Positions 1-6,359 of a stretch of 7,384 bases of DNA are shown here, piece by piece. The stretch is from an uncultured Verrucomicrobiota bacterium. GTDB lineage: Bacteria > Verrucomicrobiota > Kiritimatiellia > RFP12 > UBA1067. Made by a program: the position numbers and the translations under genes. The notes under the pieces are model-generated. The model was not told where the DNA came from and searched no databases. It worked only from the letters and a program-made list of their open reading frames with translations. The DNA is taken from positions 1-7,384 of the forward strand of contig CAMZET010000063.1 of NCBI GenBank assembly GCA_947305825.1. Reading direction: 5' to 3'. Each line of letters opens with the position of its first letter. The stretch's first letter is position 1.

Positions 1-14
1 TAGAAACTAGCAGT

Positions 15-2909
15 ATGGCGATGGGGAAGAAGGGGCTAGGGCGGTATTTGACGCCGCTCGGCGTGTGGGCGCTGTCGTTCGGCGCGGCGGTCGGCTGGGG
101 AGCGTTCATGATGCCCGGCACGACGTTTCTGCCGGTGGCCGGGCCGTTGGGGACGGCGCTTGGCGTGGGCGCGGGCGCTTTGGCGATACTGATAATAGGT
201 GTCAACTACCGCTGTCTCATGAAGCGATATCCCGACGCCGGCGGCGCGTACAGCTACGTGAAGAAGGTGTGCAACTACGACCACGGGTTCTTGTGCGCGT
301 GGTTCCTGATACTGACGTATTCGGCGATCGCGTGGGCGAACGCGACGGCGTTTTCGGTAATCGGGAGAAAGATCCTGGGCGGCGTGCTGGCGGTTGGGCC
401 GCACTACGCCGTGGCGGGCTACGAGGTTTACCTCGCGGAAGTGGCGCTCTCGATATTCGTCTTGCTTGCGATAGGCGCGTTGCTGCTCGGGGAGAAGCGG
501 CTGGCGGCGCGAGTGCAGACGTTCATGGCGATGATGCTGTGCGGCGGGGTGGCGATTGCGCTAGTTGCGACGCTGGCCGATGGCGGCGGCGCGGCCATGT
601 TCGAGCCTCCAAACCCGCCGTCAGGCGCCGGAAGCGACATTTTCGTCCTCCAGGTATTGAGCATATTCGCGCTCGCCCCGTGGGCGTATGTCGGCTTCGA
701 GGCGGTTTCCCACTTCGTCGAGGAATTCAAGTTCAACTCCCGCCACATTTTCGCGATACTTCTGTCGGCAGTGCTGGCGGCCGCGCTCGCATACGTGGCG
801 TTGACGTTCGTGGCGGCGTCGGCGCAGCCGGAAGGCTGCGCGAACTGGCTCGACTACGTTCGCAGCCTAGGCGAGCGAGAAGGCGTCGAGAGCATGCCTG
901 TCTTTTTCGCCGGACGAAAGGCGCTCGGAAGCGCCGGCATCGCCGTTCTCGGGCTCGCGGCGCTCGCCGCCGTCGTGACCGGCATTGTCGCCCATCTCCT
1001 CGCCGCGAGCCGCCTCGTGTTCTCGCTCGCCCGCGACGGCCTCCTGCCGGGCTGGTTCGGCGCCGTCAACTCCCACGGCAGCCCGCGCAACTCCATCGTG
1101 TTCCTCCTCGCCGTATCTTCCTTGATGCCGTTCCTCGGACGCACCGCAATCGGATGGATTGTGGACGTCACGACCATCGGCGCCTGCATAGCCTACGCCT
1201 ACGTCTCCTACTGCGCCTTCCGCGTCTCCAGCAACGCCAGGAACCATCTCGGCGCCGCCTGCGGCATAGTCGGCACGGCCGTCTCCCTCGCCTTCATCTT
1301 CTACTTTCTCGTGCCGAACTTCTGGGCGGTCGACGTCTTCGCCGAGGAGTCATACTTCATGTTGGCGGGCTGGTGCATCCTGGGCTTCGTATGCTTCCGG
1401 GGCATATTCAGCCGCGACCGCGAGCACCGCCTGGGCAAATCGACGGTCGTGTGGCTCGCGCTGCTGTTCCTCATATTCTTCTCCTCGCACATGTGGGTCC
1501 GCCAGATTACCCACCGCCTCACGTCGTCCGTGATTGTGCGCGTCGGCGAGCATTTCCGCCCGGAGCTGGCGACGATGCCGGAAGATTCCGGCGACGCCGA
1601 CGAAACGTTCCTCGCAAGCCAGCGTTCGCTGATAGACGGGGCGCTGTCGCGCGACAACCTCATACAGATGTCGCTCGTCGTCGCCGCGCTCGGCATAATG
1701 TTCTCCGTATATTCGACTATGGCGCGGCGCGAACGCGAGGCCGCAAAGGCCAAGGAATACTTCTTCTCCACCGTCAGCCACGACATACGCACCCCACTCA
1801 ACGCCATCATCGGCTATTCGCAGATGATGAAACTCGGCTTCAAGACCGACGAAGAGAGCCGCCAGGCGGTGGACTCCATACTCATCAGCAGCGAGACGCT
1901 TTTGAGGCTGATAAACGACATACTCGACCTCTCGGCGCTGGAGGCCGGCAAGATGTCGATTGCGCCCGAGCCGACCGACTGCGGGCGACTGGTAGACGAA
2001 ATCGCGACGTCCTTCAAAGTGGCCGCGCGCAAGAACGACGTCGAACTGCGCACTCGCGTCGAGCCGATGCCGTTGCTGCTCCTCGACCCGTTCCGTCTGC
2101 GCCAGATTGTCTTCAACCTCGTCGGGAACGCAATCAAGTTCACGGAGAAGGGCCACGTCGAAATACGGGCGCATTTCGTCCAGGACAAGGAATCTCCTCT
2201 CGGCACGTTCTACCTGGACGTGGAAGACACAGGCGTTGGCATAAGCGAGGAAGACCAGGCTAAGATAGCCGCGCCGTACGTGCAGCTGCGTTCGAAGCTG
2301 GCGCGCCACGGCGGGACGGGGCTGGGGCTTGCGATTTGCAAACAGCTGGTGCAGGCCCTGGGCGGGACGATTGCACTGAAGTCGCAGCTGGGGGTCGGAT
2401 CCACGTTCTACATCGAAATCCCGCGCATACGGACGAAAGCGCCGGAAACCGCCGCCGCATCCGCCGCATCCGCCGCCAACGCCGCCACGTCCGAGGCCGC
2501 GCCTGCCGGCGCGCCGACCGAACCCGTGGCCAAGGCGAACGCCCGCCTGCTCCTCGTCGACGACTCCAAGATGAACCTCATGGTCCTCGGCGCTCTTCTG
2601 AAGCGACTGGGACCGTTCGAGGTCGAAACGGCGGCGGACGGCCGCCAGGCACTCGAACGGCTTGAGGACCAGTCGCGCAAACCTTTCGATGTCGTGCTGA
2701 CCGACATGTGGATGCCGGAACTCGACGGCGAGGGCCTTGTCGCCGCCATTCGCAAGCATCCGCGTCTCTCCTCGCTGCCGGTATACGTCATTACGGCGGA
2801 CGTCGAACTGCAGAAGAATTACGCGGAGAAGGGCTTCAACGGCATTTTGCTCAAGCCGGTCACGCTCGACTTGCTCAAGGGTTCCTGCCATGACCTCTTC
2901 GAGGCGTGA
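15..2909 (+). CDS. APC-type amino acid permease fused to hybrid histidine kinase with receiver domain
   Basis: A 964-residue membrane sensor. Residues 1-463 look like an APC-superfamily permease: the TM1 glycine-rich break (GAAVGWGAFMMPG, 23-35), the YPDAGGAYSYV motif at 72-82 and about 12 hydrophobic helices. A basic cytoplasmic stretch (464-476) leads to an extra helix (about 477-495), a roughly 55-residue extracytoplasmic loop and another helix (about 551-569). The kinase core follows: HisKA with phospho-acceptor H589 (SHDIRTPLN), N-box N701/N705, DTGVG at 738-742 and GGTGLGL at 766-772. After an Ala-rich linker (about 815-845) comes a receiver domain with acidic pair D849/D850, phospho-acceptor D897, T927 and K947. 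All catalytic residues are present, so kinase and phosphorelay activity are expected. The ligand is probably an amino acid or amine, which is inferred only from the permease fold. No DNA-binding output domain is present. ATG at 15 or 21 could be the start; only 14 upstream bases are visible and no clear ribosome binding site is seen. Confidence 0.92.
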   Translation: MAMGKKGLGRYLTPLGVWALSFGAAVGWGAFMMPGTTFLPVAGPLGTALGVGAGALAILIIGVNYRCLMKRYPDAGGAYSYVKKVCNYDHGFLCAWFLILTYSAIAWANATAFSVIGRKILGGVLAVGPHYAVAGYEVYLAEVALSIFVLLAIGALLLGEKRLAARVQTFMAMMLCGGVAIALVATLADGGGAAMFEPPNPPSGAGSDIFVLQVLSIFALAPWAYVGFEAVSHFVEEFKFNSRHIFAILLSAVLAAALAYVALTFVAASAQPEGCANWLDYVRSLGEREGVESMPVFFAGRKALGSAGIAVLGLAALAAVVTGIVAHLLAASRLVFSLARDGLLPGWFGAVNSHGSPRNSIVFLLAVSSLMPFLGRTAIGWIVDVTTIGACIAYAYVSYCAFRVSSNARNHLGAACGIVGTAVSLAFIFYFLVPNFWAVDVFAEESYFMLAGWCILGFVCFRGIFSRDREHRLGKSTVVWLALLFLIFFSSHMWVRQITHRLTSSVIVRVGEHFRPELATMPEDSGDADETFLASQRSLIDGALSRDNLIQMSLVVAALGIMFSVYSTMARREREAAKAKEYFFSTVSHDIRTPLNAIIGYSQMMKLGFKTDEESRQAVDSILISSETLLRLINDILDLSALEAGKMSIAPEPTDCGRLVDEIATSFKVAARKNDVELRTRVEPMPLLLLDPFRLRQIVFNLVGNAIKFTEKGHVEIRAHFVQDKESPLGTFYLDVEDTGVGISEEDQAKIAAPYVQLRSKLARHGGTGLGLAICKQLVQALGGTIALKSQLGVGSTFYIEIPRIRTKAPETAAASAASAANAATSEAAPAGAPTEPVAKANARLLLVDDSKMNLMVLGALLKRLGPFEVETAADGRQALERLEDQSRKPFDVVLTDMWMPELDGEGLVAAIRKHPRLSSLPVYVITADVELQKNYAEKGFNGILLKPVTLDLLKGSCHDLFEA

Positions 2910-2928
2910 ACAGCAAATTGCACAGTCC

Positions 2929-2934
2929 GGGAGG
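2929..2934 (+). promoter_or_regulatory. Ribosome binding site of the glycosyltransferase remnant
   Basis: GGGAGG lies 9 bases before the ATG at 2944. It supports 2944 as the original start rather than the GTG at 2973 in another frame. The 34-base gap after the sensor kinase stop contains no visible terminator, so the two genes were probably co-transcribed. Confidence 0.6.
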
Positions 2935-2943
2935 CATCATCAG

Positions 2944-3323
2944 ATGAAACCCTTCTTTTCGATAATCGTGCCGTGCTGCAACGTGGCGAAGTCCTGCGCG
3001 AATGCCTGGACTCGATAACAGGCCAGTCGTTTCGCGACTGGGAATGCATAATCGGCGTGGAGACGTCGGACGACGGCACGGAGGAGATAGTGCGCGGCTA
3101 CGAGGCGCGCGACGGGCGGATTCGCGTCTTCACCGGGCCGCGCAGCGGCGGGTGCTCGGCGACGCGAAACAAGGGATTCGCCGCAGCCGCCGGCGAATAC
3201 GTAATCTGCGTGGACGGCGACGACTCGATAGCCGAAGGCTCTCTCCAGCGCATCCATGACGCGATTGCGGAGCGTCCCGGCGCCGACCTATATCCATGCG
3301 CGATTCGCGTGTACAACGAGCTT
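2944..3323 (+). pseudogene. Glycosyltransferase family 2, frameshifted and 3'-truncated
   Basis: This is the N-terminal part of a GT-A fold glycosyltransferase, an enzyme class that transfers sugars from nucleotide-sugar donors during surface polysaccharide synthesis. The first frame gives MKPFFSIIVPCCNVAK (2944-2991), the classic GT2 first strand, and then stops at 3016-3018. The continuation, LRECLDSITGQSFRDW, is in another frame from 2994. One extra base between the AAG and CTG codons (for example making a TAC codon) would restore the usual NVAKYLRECLDSI. The donor-site stretch ETSDDGTEEI and the metal-binding VDGDD motif (about 3210-3224) follow. GT2 similarity fades after IRVYNEL near 3323, about 125 residues in, whereas family members are usually 250-350 residues. 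The open frame continues to 3539, but that part is antisense to a flippase fragment. The frameshift could be a sequencing error; the truncation is harder to dismiss. Confidence 0.8.
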
Positions 3324-3337
3324 TTGCGCCGGGAAGA
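3321..3337. other. Breakpoint joining two truncated convergent genes
   Basis: To the left, plus-strand GT2 similarity ends at about IRVYNEL (3303-3323). To the right, minus-strand flippase similarity ends at about LGLNGLFGS (down to about 3335). Neither reading frame makes family sense beyond this short interval. The simplest reading is a deletion that removed the 3' ends of both genes and whatever lay between them. A chimeric assembly join is the alternative. The breakpoint is located only to within about 15 bases, and no flanking repeats or insertion sequence are visible. Confidence 0.6.
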
Positions 3338-3487
3338 GCCGAACAGGCCGTTGAGGCCGAGGTATTGCGGGCCCAGGAGCCAAAGGAAGAGCGTGCGGTT
3401 CAAGAACGGGAACAGCAGTTTCACGCCGCTGTTCGCCAGGGCCGCCATCATGTTCCTTCGCGTGTTGCCTATGAAATCGAGCTTCAT
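3335..3487 (-). pseudogene. Polysaccharide flippase (Wzx/MATE-like), N-terminal fragment only
   Basis: The minus strand from ATG at 3487 begins MKLDFIGNTRRNMM and continues through a hydrophobic first helix to GPQYLGLNGLFGS. The pattern of NTxRN, an L-PF-RT helix and LGxxYLGLNxLF is characteristic of the N terminus of oligosaccharide/O-antigen flippases (COG2244-type), which move lipid-linked glycans across the inner membrane. Only about 51 of the usual 400-500 residues remain; after GLFGS the frame turns into an antisense reading of the glycosyltransferase and ends at 3098. The start overlaps the GTPase stop in an ATGA (3487-3484), which argues for translational coupling and supports this start. 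The fragment cannot make a working transporter. Confidence 0.72.
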
Positions 3488-4794
3488 CTCGAAGCGATGG
3501 CGTTCAGTTTCGCGTTGGTCCTGTCGAGCCGCCACCTGAGCAATTCGCCGAAGAGAGGGAGTTTGAGCGGGGCCGCGCCGGCGACGCTGGCGGTTTCGTC
3601 GCGCTGCTCGTTCCAGACTTGCATGAGGTCGTCGCGCGTACCTATCGCCAGTTCGGTGCGGTATGCGCGGCGGAAGGCGTCGTCGATGCGTTCGGCGAAA
3701 CGCGAACGCGCCCTACGCGCCGCCAGGCGCGCCGCCGCCACTCCGGAGAGGAGCACAATCGCCGCCGCCGCCGCACCGACGGCCACCGTCTTCGCCGTCG
3801 CGCCTTCGAATGCGTAGAGCAACGCGCCAGGCAGCGCCGAAAGCGCCGCCGCCGCCCCAAGCGCCGCCAGACGCCACGCCGCGCTCTTCCGCCATGCCGC
3901 GTCCACCAGCCGCATGCGCACGGACAATCCCCGGAAGTCCGCGCTCGTCTGCGACACTATGTTGTCGCGCCGCCGCGCCGCGCCGTCGTCTATCACGGCG
4001 CGAAACTCTTCGCGGTGCCGGTTGAAGTCCGCCAAATCCATCCCGCCGGATGCAGCGCTCGGCGTCTCCCCGGAATAGATTGTCCATATCTTCGGCATGT
4101 CCTTCGTGTCCAGTACGCGCGCGAGATTCCAGCACAGCGTCCCGTACGTCCGCGCAAAATCGTACATCCCCGAAAAGCCGTCGCACTTGTTAAGGAGGAT
4201 ATGGAGTTTGTACTTCACGCCGGAGAGGCATTTGGCGAAGATGTTGACCGTCTCGCCGGTCGTGCCGGGCTTGTCCGGGTCGAAAAGGTAGAAGACCATG
4301 TCGCAGAGTTCGGCGAGCGAGCGCACCACGCCCTCGAAGTCGTAGTCGCGCCCGGCCGACTTTTCGGCCTAGTCTATCATGCCGGGGCTGTCAATCAGCG
4401 AAACCTTCTCCAGGAACGCAATTGGGCGGAGCTTGACGCAAAGCGAGTGCAGGAATTTCTCCCCGTACTTGGCGAACTCGCGGAACTCCGCCGGGAGCCG
4501 GTCGAGCGCCGCCTGCCCGCGAAACTCCCCGCGCTCGCTGCCGTACATGATTACCGTGAAGCCGTCGTCCGTCGGCGCTAGCCCCGTATCCTGCACCTTC
4601 TCGCCCAGTATCCAGTTGATGAGCGACGACTTCCCGGACGAATGGTTGCCAAGGAACACCATGCACGGCTTCGCGTCGCACGTCACCGCCGGACGCCGGA
4701 ACGCGAAATGGTAGCTCTTTGCAGCCGACGAGAATCGCCTGTATGCCTTGGACGCTTCCTTTTCGTACACGCTCTCGTTCGTCGCTGTCGCCAT
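3484..4794 (-). pseudogene. EHD/dynamin-like membrane GTPase interrupted by an in-frame TAG
   Basis: A 436-codon frame with a stop at codon 142 (TAG, 4371-4369). Before it: G1 P-loop GNHSSGKSS (49-57), a possible switch-I threonine in APTDDGFT (73-80) and the G3 motif DSPG (135-138). After it, in the same frame: RDYDFEGVVRSLAE, FDPDKPGTTGET, the G4 motif NKCD (202-205) and YGTLCWNL, all typical of EHD-type dynamin-family GTPases. Two hydrophobic segments (about 306-329 and 335-355) form a membrane hairpin followed by a basic stretch, so the intact protein would be a membrane-anchored remodelling GTPase. The stop separates G3 from G4, so the 141-residue product cannot be a complete G domain. 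Restart at GTG 4329 would give a protein without a P-loop. The TAG sits where relatives would be expected to have an ordinary residue after GMID, and a one-base change from a serine TCG codon would create it. A nonsense mutation or a base-call error fits better than recoding, because TAG also ends the nearby PHP gene. Confidence 0.8.
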
Positions 4795-4801
4795 GCCGGA
4801 A

Positions 4802-4807
4802 CTCCTT
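4802..4807 (-). promoter_or_regulatory. Ribosome binding site of the GTPase gene
   Basis: Read on the minus strand this is AAGGAG, 7 bases before the ATG at 4794. It is the clearest Shine-Dalgarno sequence in the window and fixes the GTPase start. The genes at 4987 and 6360 have none. Confidence 0.75.
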
Positions 4808-4867
4808 GATGTCTGCGGTGTCTATTCCTGATTTGGAACGGCGAAAATCCGCCCGTTCAATGAAAAC

Positions 4868-4896
4868 ATTTTACCACAGCAGCGCCATAGCGTCAA
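4868..4896 (-). promoter_or_regulatory. Sigma-70-type promoter of the GTPase-flippase operon
   Basis: Minus strand: TTGACG (4896-4891), a 17-base spacer, then TAAAAT (4873-4868), preceded by TG one base upstream (TGGTAAAAT, extended -10). The expected transcription start near 4861 gives a leader of about 66 bases containing the AAGGAG site. The promoter looks intact although the genes behind it are broken. Confidence 0.72.
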
Positions 4897-4925
4897 TAGA
4901 GAAGTTGGGAGCGCCCGGCAAATAT

Positions 4926-4937
4926 CGCCGCGCGGCG
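4926..4937. repeat. Perfect 12-base palindrome in the divergent control region
   Basis: CGCCGCGCGGCG is its own reverse complement. It lies between the -35 of the leftward GTPase promoter and the -10 of the rightward PHP promoter, where a shared operator could sit. It consists only of G and C in GC-rich DNA, so chance is a serious alternative. AAATATCG occurs at 4920-4927, overlapping its left edge, and again at 4974-4981. Confidence 0.2.
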
Positions 4938-4968
4938 GATCTGCGCTTGTGCGCGTTTTGCGCGAATA

Positions 4969-4977
4969 TGGTAAAAT
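4969..4977 (+). promoter_or_regulatory. Extended -10 promoter of the PHP gene, near-leaderless
   Basis: TGGTAAAAT ends 9 bases before the ATG at 4987, so transcription would start about 3 bases before the start codon. No Shine-Dalgarno sequence can fit in such a leader and none is seen. A -35 is weak: TTGTGC at 4947-4952 would need a 19-base spacer. The TG extension matches the other two promoters in the window. Confidence 0.55.
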
Positions 4978-4986
4978 ATCGACACT

Positions 4987-5715
4987 ATGAAATTCGACCT
5001 GCACATACACAGCTGCCTTTCGCCTTGCGCGAATCTGGAAATGTCGCCGTCGGAGATAGTCGCCCGCGCGCTTGGCGCGGGCATGGGCGGCATCGCGCTC
5101 ACCGACCATCAGAGCGCGCGCAACACGCCGGCGGTGGCGGAGTGCGCGCGCCGCGCAGGTCTGGCCTGTCTCTACGGCCTGGAGGTCTGCACCGCAGAGG
5201 AAGTCCACACGCTTGCCATATTCGACACAACCGAGCAGGCCCTGGCGATGACGGACTGGGTGTATGCGGCGCTTCCCAAGCGCGTCAACGACCCTGACAC
5301 GTTCGGCGACCAGCCTGTGGTGACGTGGGACGATGACATCGTGGAGATGGAATGGCGCATACTGGCGGCGGCGTGCCGCAAGCCGATACCGGAAGTCGCG
5401 GCGAAGTGCCGCGAACTCGGCGGGCTCTACATCGCCGCGCACATCGACCGCAGCGCGTTCTCCGTGTATTCCCAGCTCGGCGCCCTGCCGGAAGGCGTGT
5501 TCGACGCCGTGGAATTCTCGCGCACCGCCGACGAGGCGCAGTGGCTGCCGAAGGCCGGCGGCCTCGCCGTCACGCGCAGCTCCGACGCCCACAACCTCGA
5601 CGACGTCGCGCGCGTCTGGTCGGAGGCAGACCTCGACGTCTTCTCCGTCGCTTCCCTGAAAGACGCCTTCGCCCGCCGCGCCGTCTCCATCTCCCCGAAA
5701 CTCACCAGATTCTAG
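4987..5715 (+). CDS. PHP-domain metal-dependent phosphoesterase
   Basis: A 242-residue soluble protein with the PHP metal-binding pattern of a TIM-barrel-like phosphoesterase. Visible ligands are H6 and H8 in the opening DLHIHS, D40/H41 in ALTDH, E66 in GLEV, H74 in EVHTL, H152 in AAHIDRS, and D200/H202 in RSSDAH. Together they would bind the usual two or three metal ions and hydrolyse a phosphate ester; the substrate cannot be told. It is close to the usual length of a stand-alone PHP protein and is not fused to a polymerase or histidinol-phosphatase module. The ATG at 4987 is fixed by the motif starting at residue 4 and by the promoter directly upstream. It ends in TAG, 8 bases before a small GHKL ATPase gene, so the two are probably co-transcribed. 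The same pairing occurs, as far as I recall, beside [FeFe]-hydrogenase genes in Clostridia and Thermotogae, but no hydrogenase genes are in this window. Confidence 0.88.
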   Translation: MKFDLHIHSCLSPCANLEMSPSEIVARALGAGMGGIALTDHQSARNTPAVAECARRAGLACLYGLEVCTAEEVHTLAIFDTTEQALAMTDWVYAALPKRVNDPDTFGDQPVVTWDDDIVEMEWRILAAACRKPIPEVAAKCRELGGLYIAAHIDRSAFSVYSQLGALPEGVFDAVEFSRTADEAQWLPKAGGLAVTRSSDAHNLDDVARVWSEADLDVFSVASLKDAFARRAVSISPKLTRF

Positions 5716-5723
5716 TCCTCTCC

Positions 5724-6266
5724 ATGCACGCAACACTGGCAGACGTAATTGCAGACACGGCGCAAAACTCGATTGAGGCGGGCGCCAGGCACGTATCGCT
5801 TTCCATCTCGGAAGACGGCAAGACGATTGCCGTGGAAATCAAAGACGACGGCAAGGGAATGGACGAGGCGACGCTCGCACGTGCGTTCAACCCGTTCTAC
5901 ACGGAGCCGGGGAAGCACGACAAGCGGCGCGTCGGGCTCGGGCTGCCGATTCTGAAGCAGATTTGCGAGTCGTGCGACGGCGCGGTGTCGCTGACCTCGA
6001 AAAAGGGCGTCGGCACGACCCTGGCGTATTCGTTCGCGGCGCGCCACATCGACTTGCCGCCCATGGGCGACCTCGTCGAGGCCGTTTTGATGCTCTTCAA
6101 CTATCCGGGCGACTTCGACCTCGCCTTCCGTCACCGCCTCGGCTCCGAAGAGTACGAGATTTCGCGCCTGGAACTCGCCGATGCCGTAGGCGGCTTCGAA
6201 ACGGCTGAGGGGCTTACGCTCGCCCGCGAATTCCTCTCTTCCCAGGAAGACGCCCTGAAGGGCTGA
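5724..6266 (+). CDS. Stand-alone GHKL-type ATPase domain protein
   Basis: A 180-residue protein consisting mainly of a histidine-kinase-like ATPase (HATPase_c) domain. The N-box lies in DTAQNSIEAGA with N15 as the expected magnesium ligand. DDGKGM at 41-46 is the G1 box, NPFYTE follows in the ATP-lid region, and VGLGLPIL from residue 70 is the G2 box. GVGTTL marks the last strand of the fold. There is no HisKA dimerisation domain, no phospho-acceptor histidine, no receiver and no membrane segment. It is therefore not a complete sensor kinase; it could be an anti-sigma-like serine kinase, a partner ATPase or a regulator. The last 60 or so residues match nothing I recognise. The frame is open upstream to 5352, but the ATG at 5724, 8 bases after the PHP stop, is the sensible start because the fold begins at once. 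No ribosome binding site is evident, so translation probably depends on coupling to the PHP gene. Confidence 0.8.
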   Translation: MHATLADVIADTAQNSIEAGARHVSLSISEDGKTIAVEIKDDGKGMDEATLARAFNPFYTEPGKHDKRRVGLGLPILKQICESCDGAVSLTSKKGVGTTLAYSFAARHIDLPPMGDLVEAVLMLFNYPGDFDLAFRHRLGSEEYEISRLELADAVGGFETAEGLTLAREFLSSQEDALKG

Positions 6267-6344
6267 CCCCGACCCATCCCCCTGCGCGTCGTTTCTCCGC
6301 CGCTCTCCGGGCGCAACCGCCGCTAAACGCGCCGCTCGCCGATT

Positions 6345-6353
6345 TGGTATAAT
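6345..6353 (+). promoter_or_regulatory. Extended -10 promoter giving a leaderless mRNA
   Basis: TGGTATAAT has a consensus TATAAT at 6348-6353 with the TG extension, and it ends only 6 bases before the ATG at 6360. Transcription would begin at or next to the start codon. No good -35 is visible at the right spacing. The rest of the 93-base gap after the upstream stop holds no recognisable terminator or other element. Confidence 0.6.
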
Positions 6354-6359
6354 ACGCCC

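Noticed and set aside
65..2263. Long plus-strand open frame (732 codons) in another frame of the permease-kinase gene
   Set aside because: Extremely Arg-rich with no recognisable domain; it overlaps a well-supported gene almost entirely.
2445..2490. GCC-rich microrepeat in the kinase-receiver linker as a regulatory repeat
   Set aside because: It encodes an Ala-rich flexible linker in frame, a common composition effect in GC-rich hybrid kinases.
1350..2891. Long minus-strand open frame (513 codons) inside the permease-kinase gene
   Set aside because: It is antisense to the kinase and receiver domains, which have clear motifs. The translation is Arg/Glu-rich and low in complexity, as expected of a GC-rich shadow frame.
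2973..3539. 188-residue glycosyltransferase starting at GTG 2973 as an intact gene
   Set aside because: This start skips the conserved first GT2 strand, which is encoded in the neighbouring frame behind a good ribosome binding site. The C-terminal 70 or so residues are antisense to the flippase fragment and have no GT2 character.
4369..4371. Genome-wide TAG recoding or pyrrolysine insertion in the GTPase
   Set aside because: TAG serves as an apparently normal stop at 5713-5715, and no feature of pyrrolysine enzymes is present. A nonsense mutation or read error is simpler.
3619..4581. Plus-strand open frame (320 codons) opposite the GTPase
   Set aside because: The translation is basic and featureless, while the minus strand carries G1, G3 and G4 motifs and a membrane hairpin in order.
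5352..5723. Upstream extension of the small ATPase
   Set aside because: The extension overlaps the PHP gene and is Arg-rich without motifs; the ATG at 5724 lies directly after the PHP stop and at the start of the domain.
4822..5736. Minus-strand open frame (304 codons) opposite the PHP gene
   Set aside because: Antisense to conserved PHP metal ligands; composition is that of a shadow frame, and it would cross the divergent promoter region.
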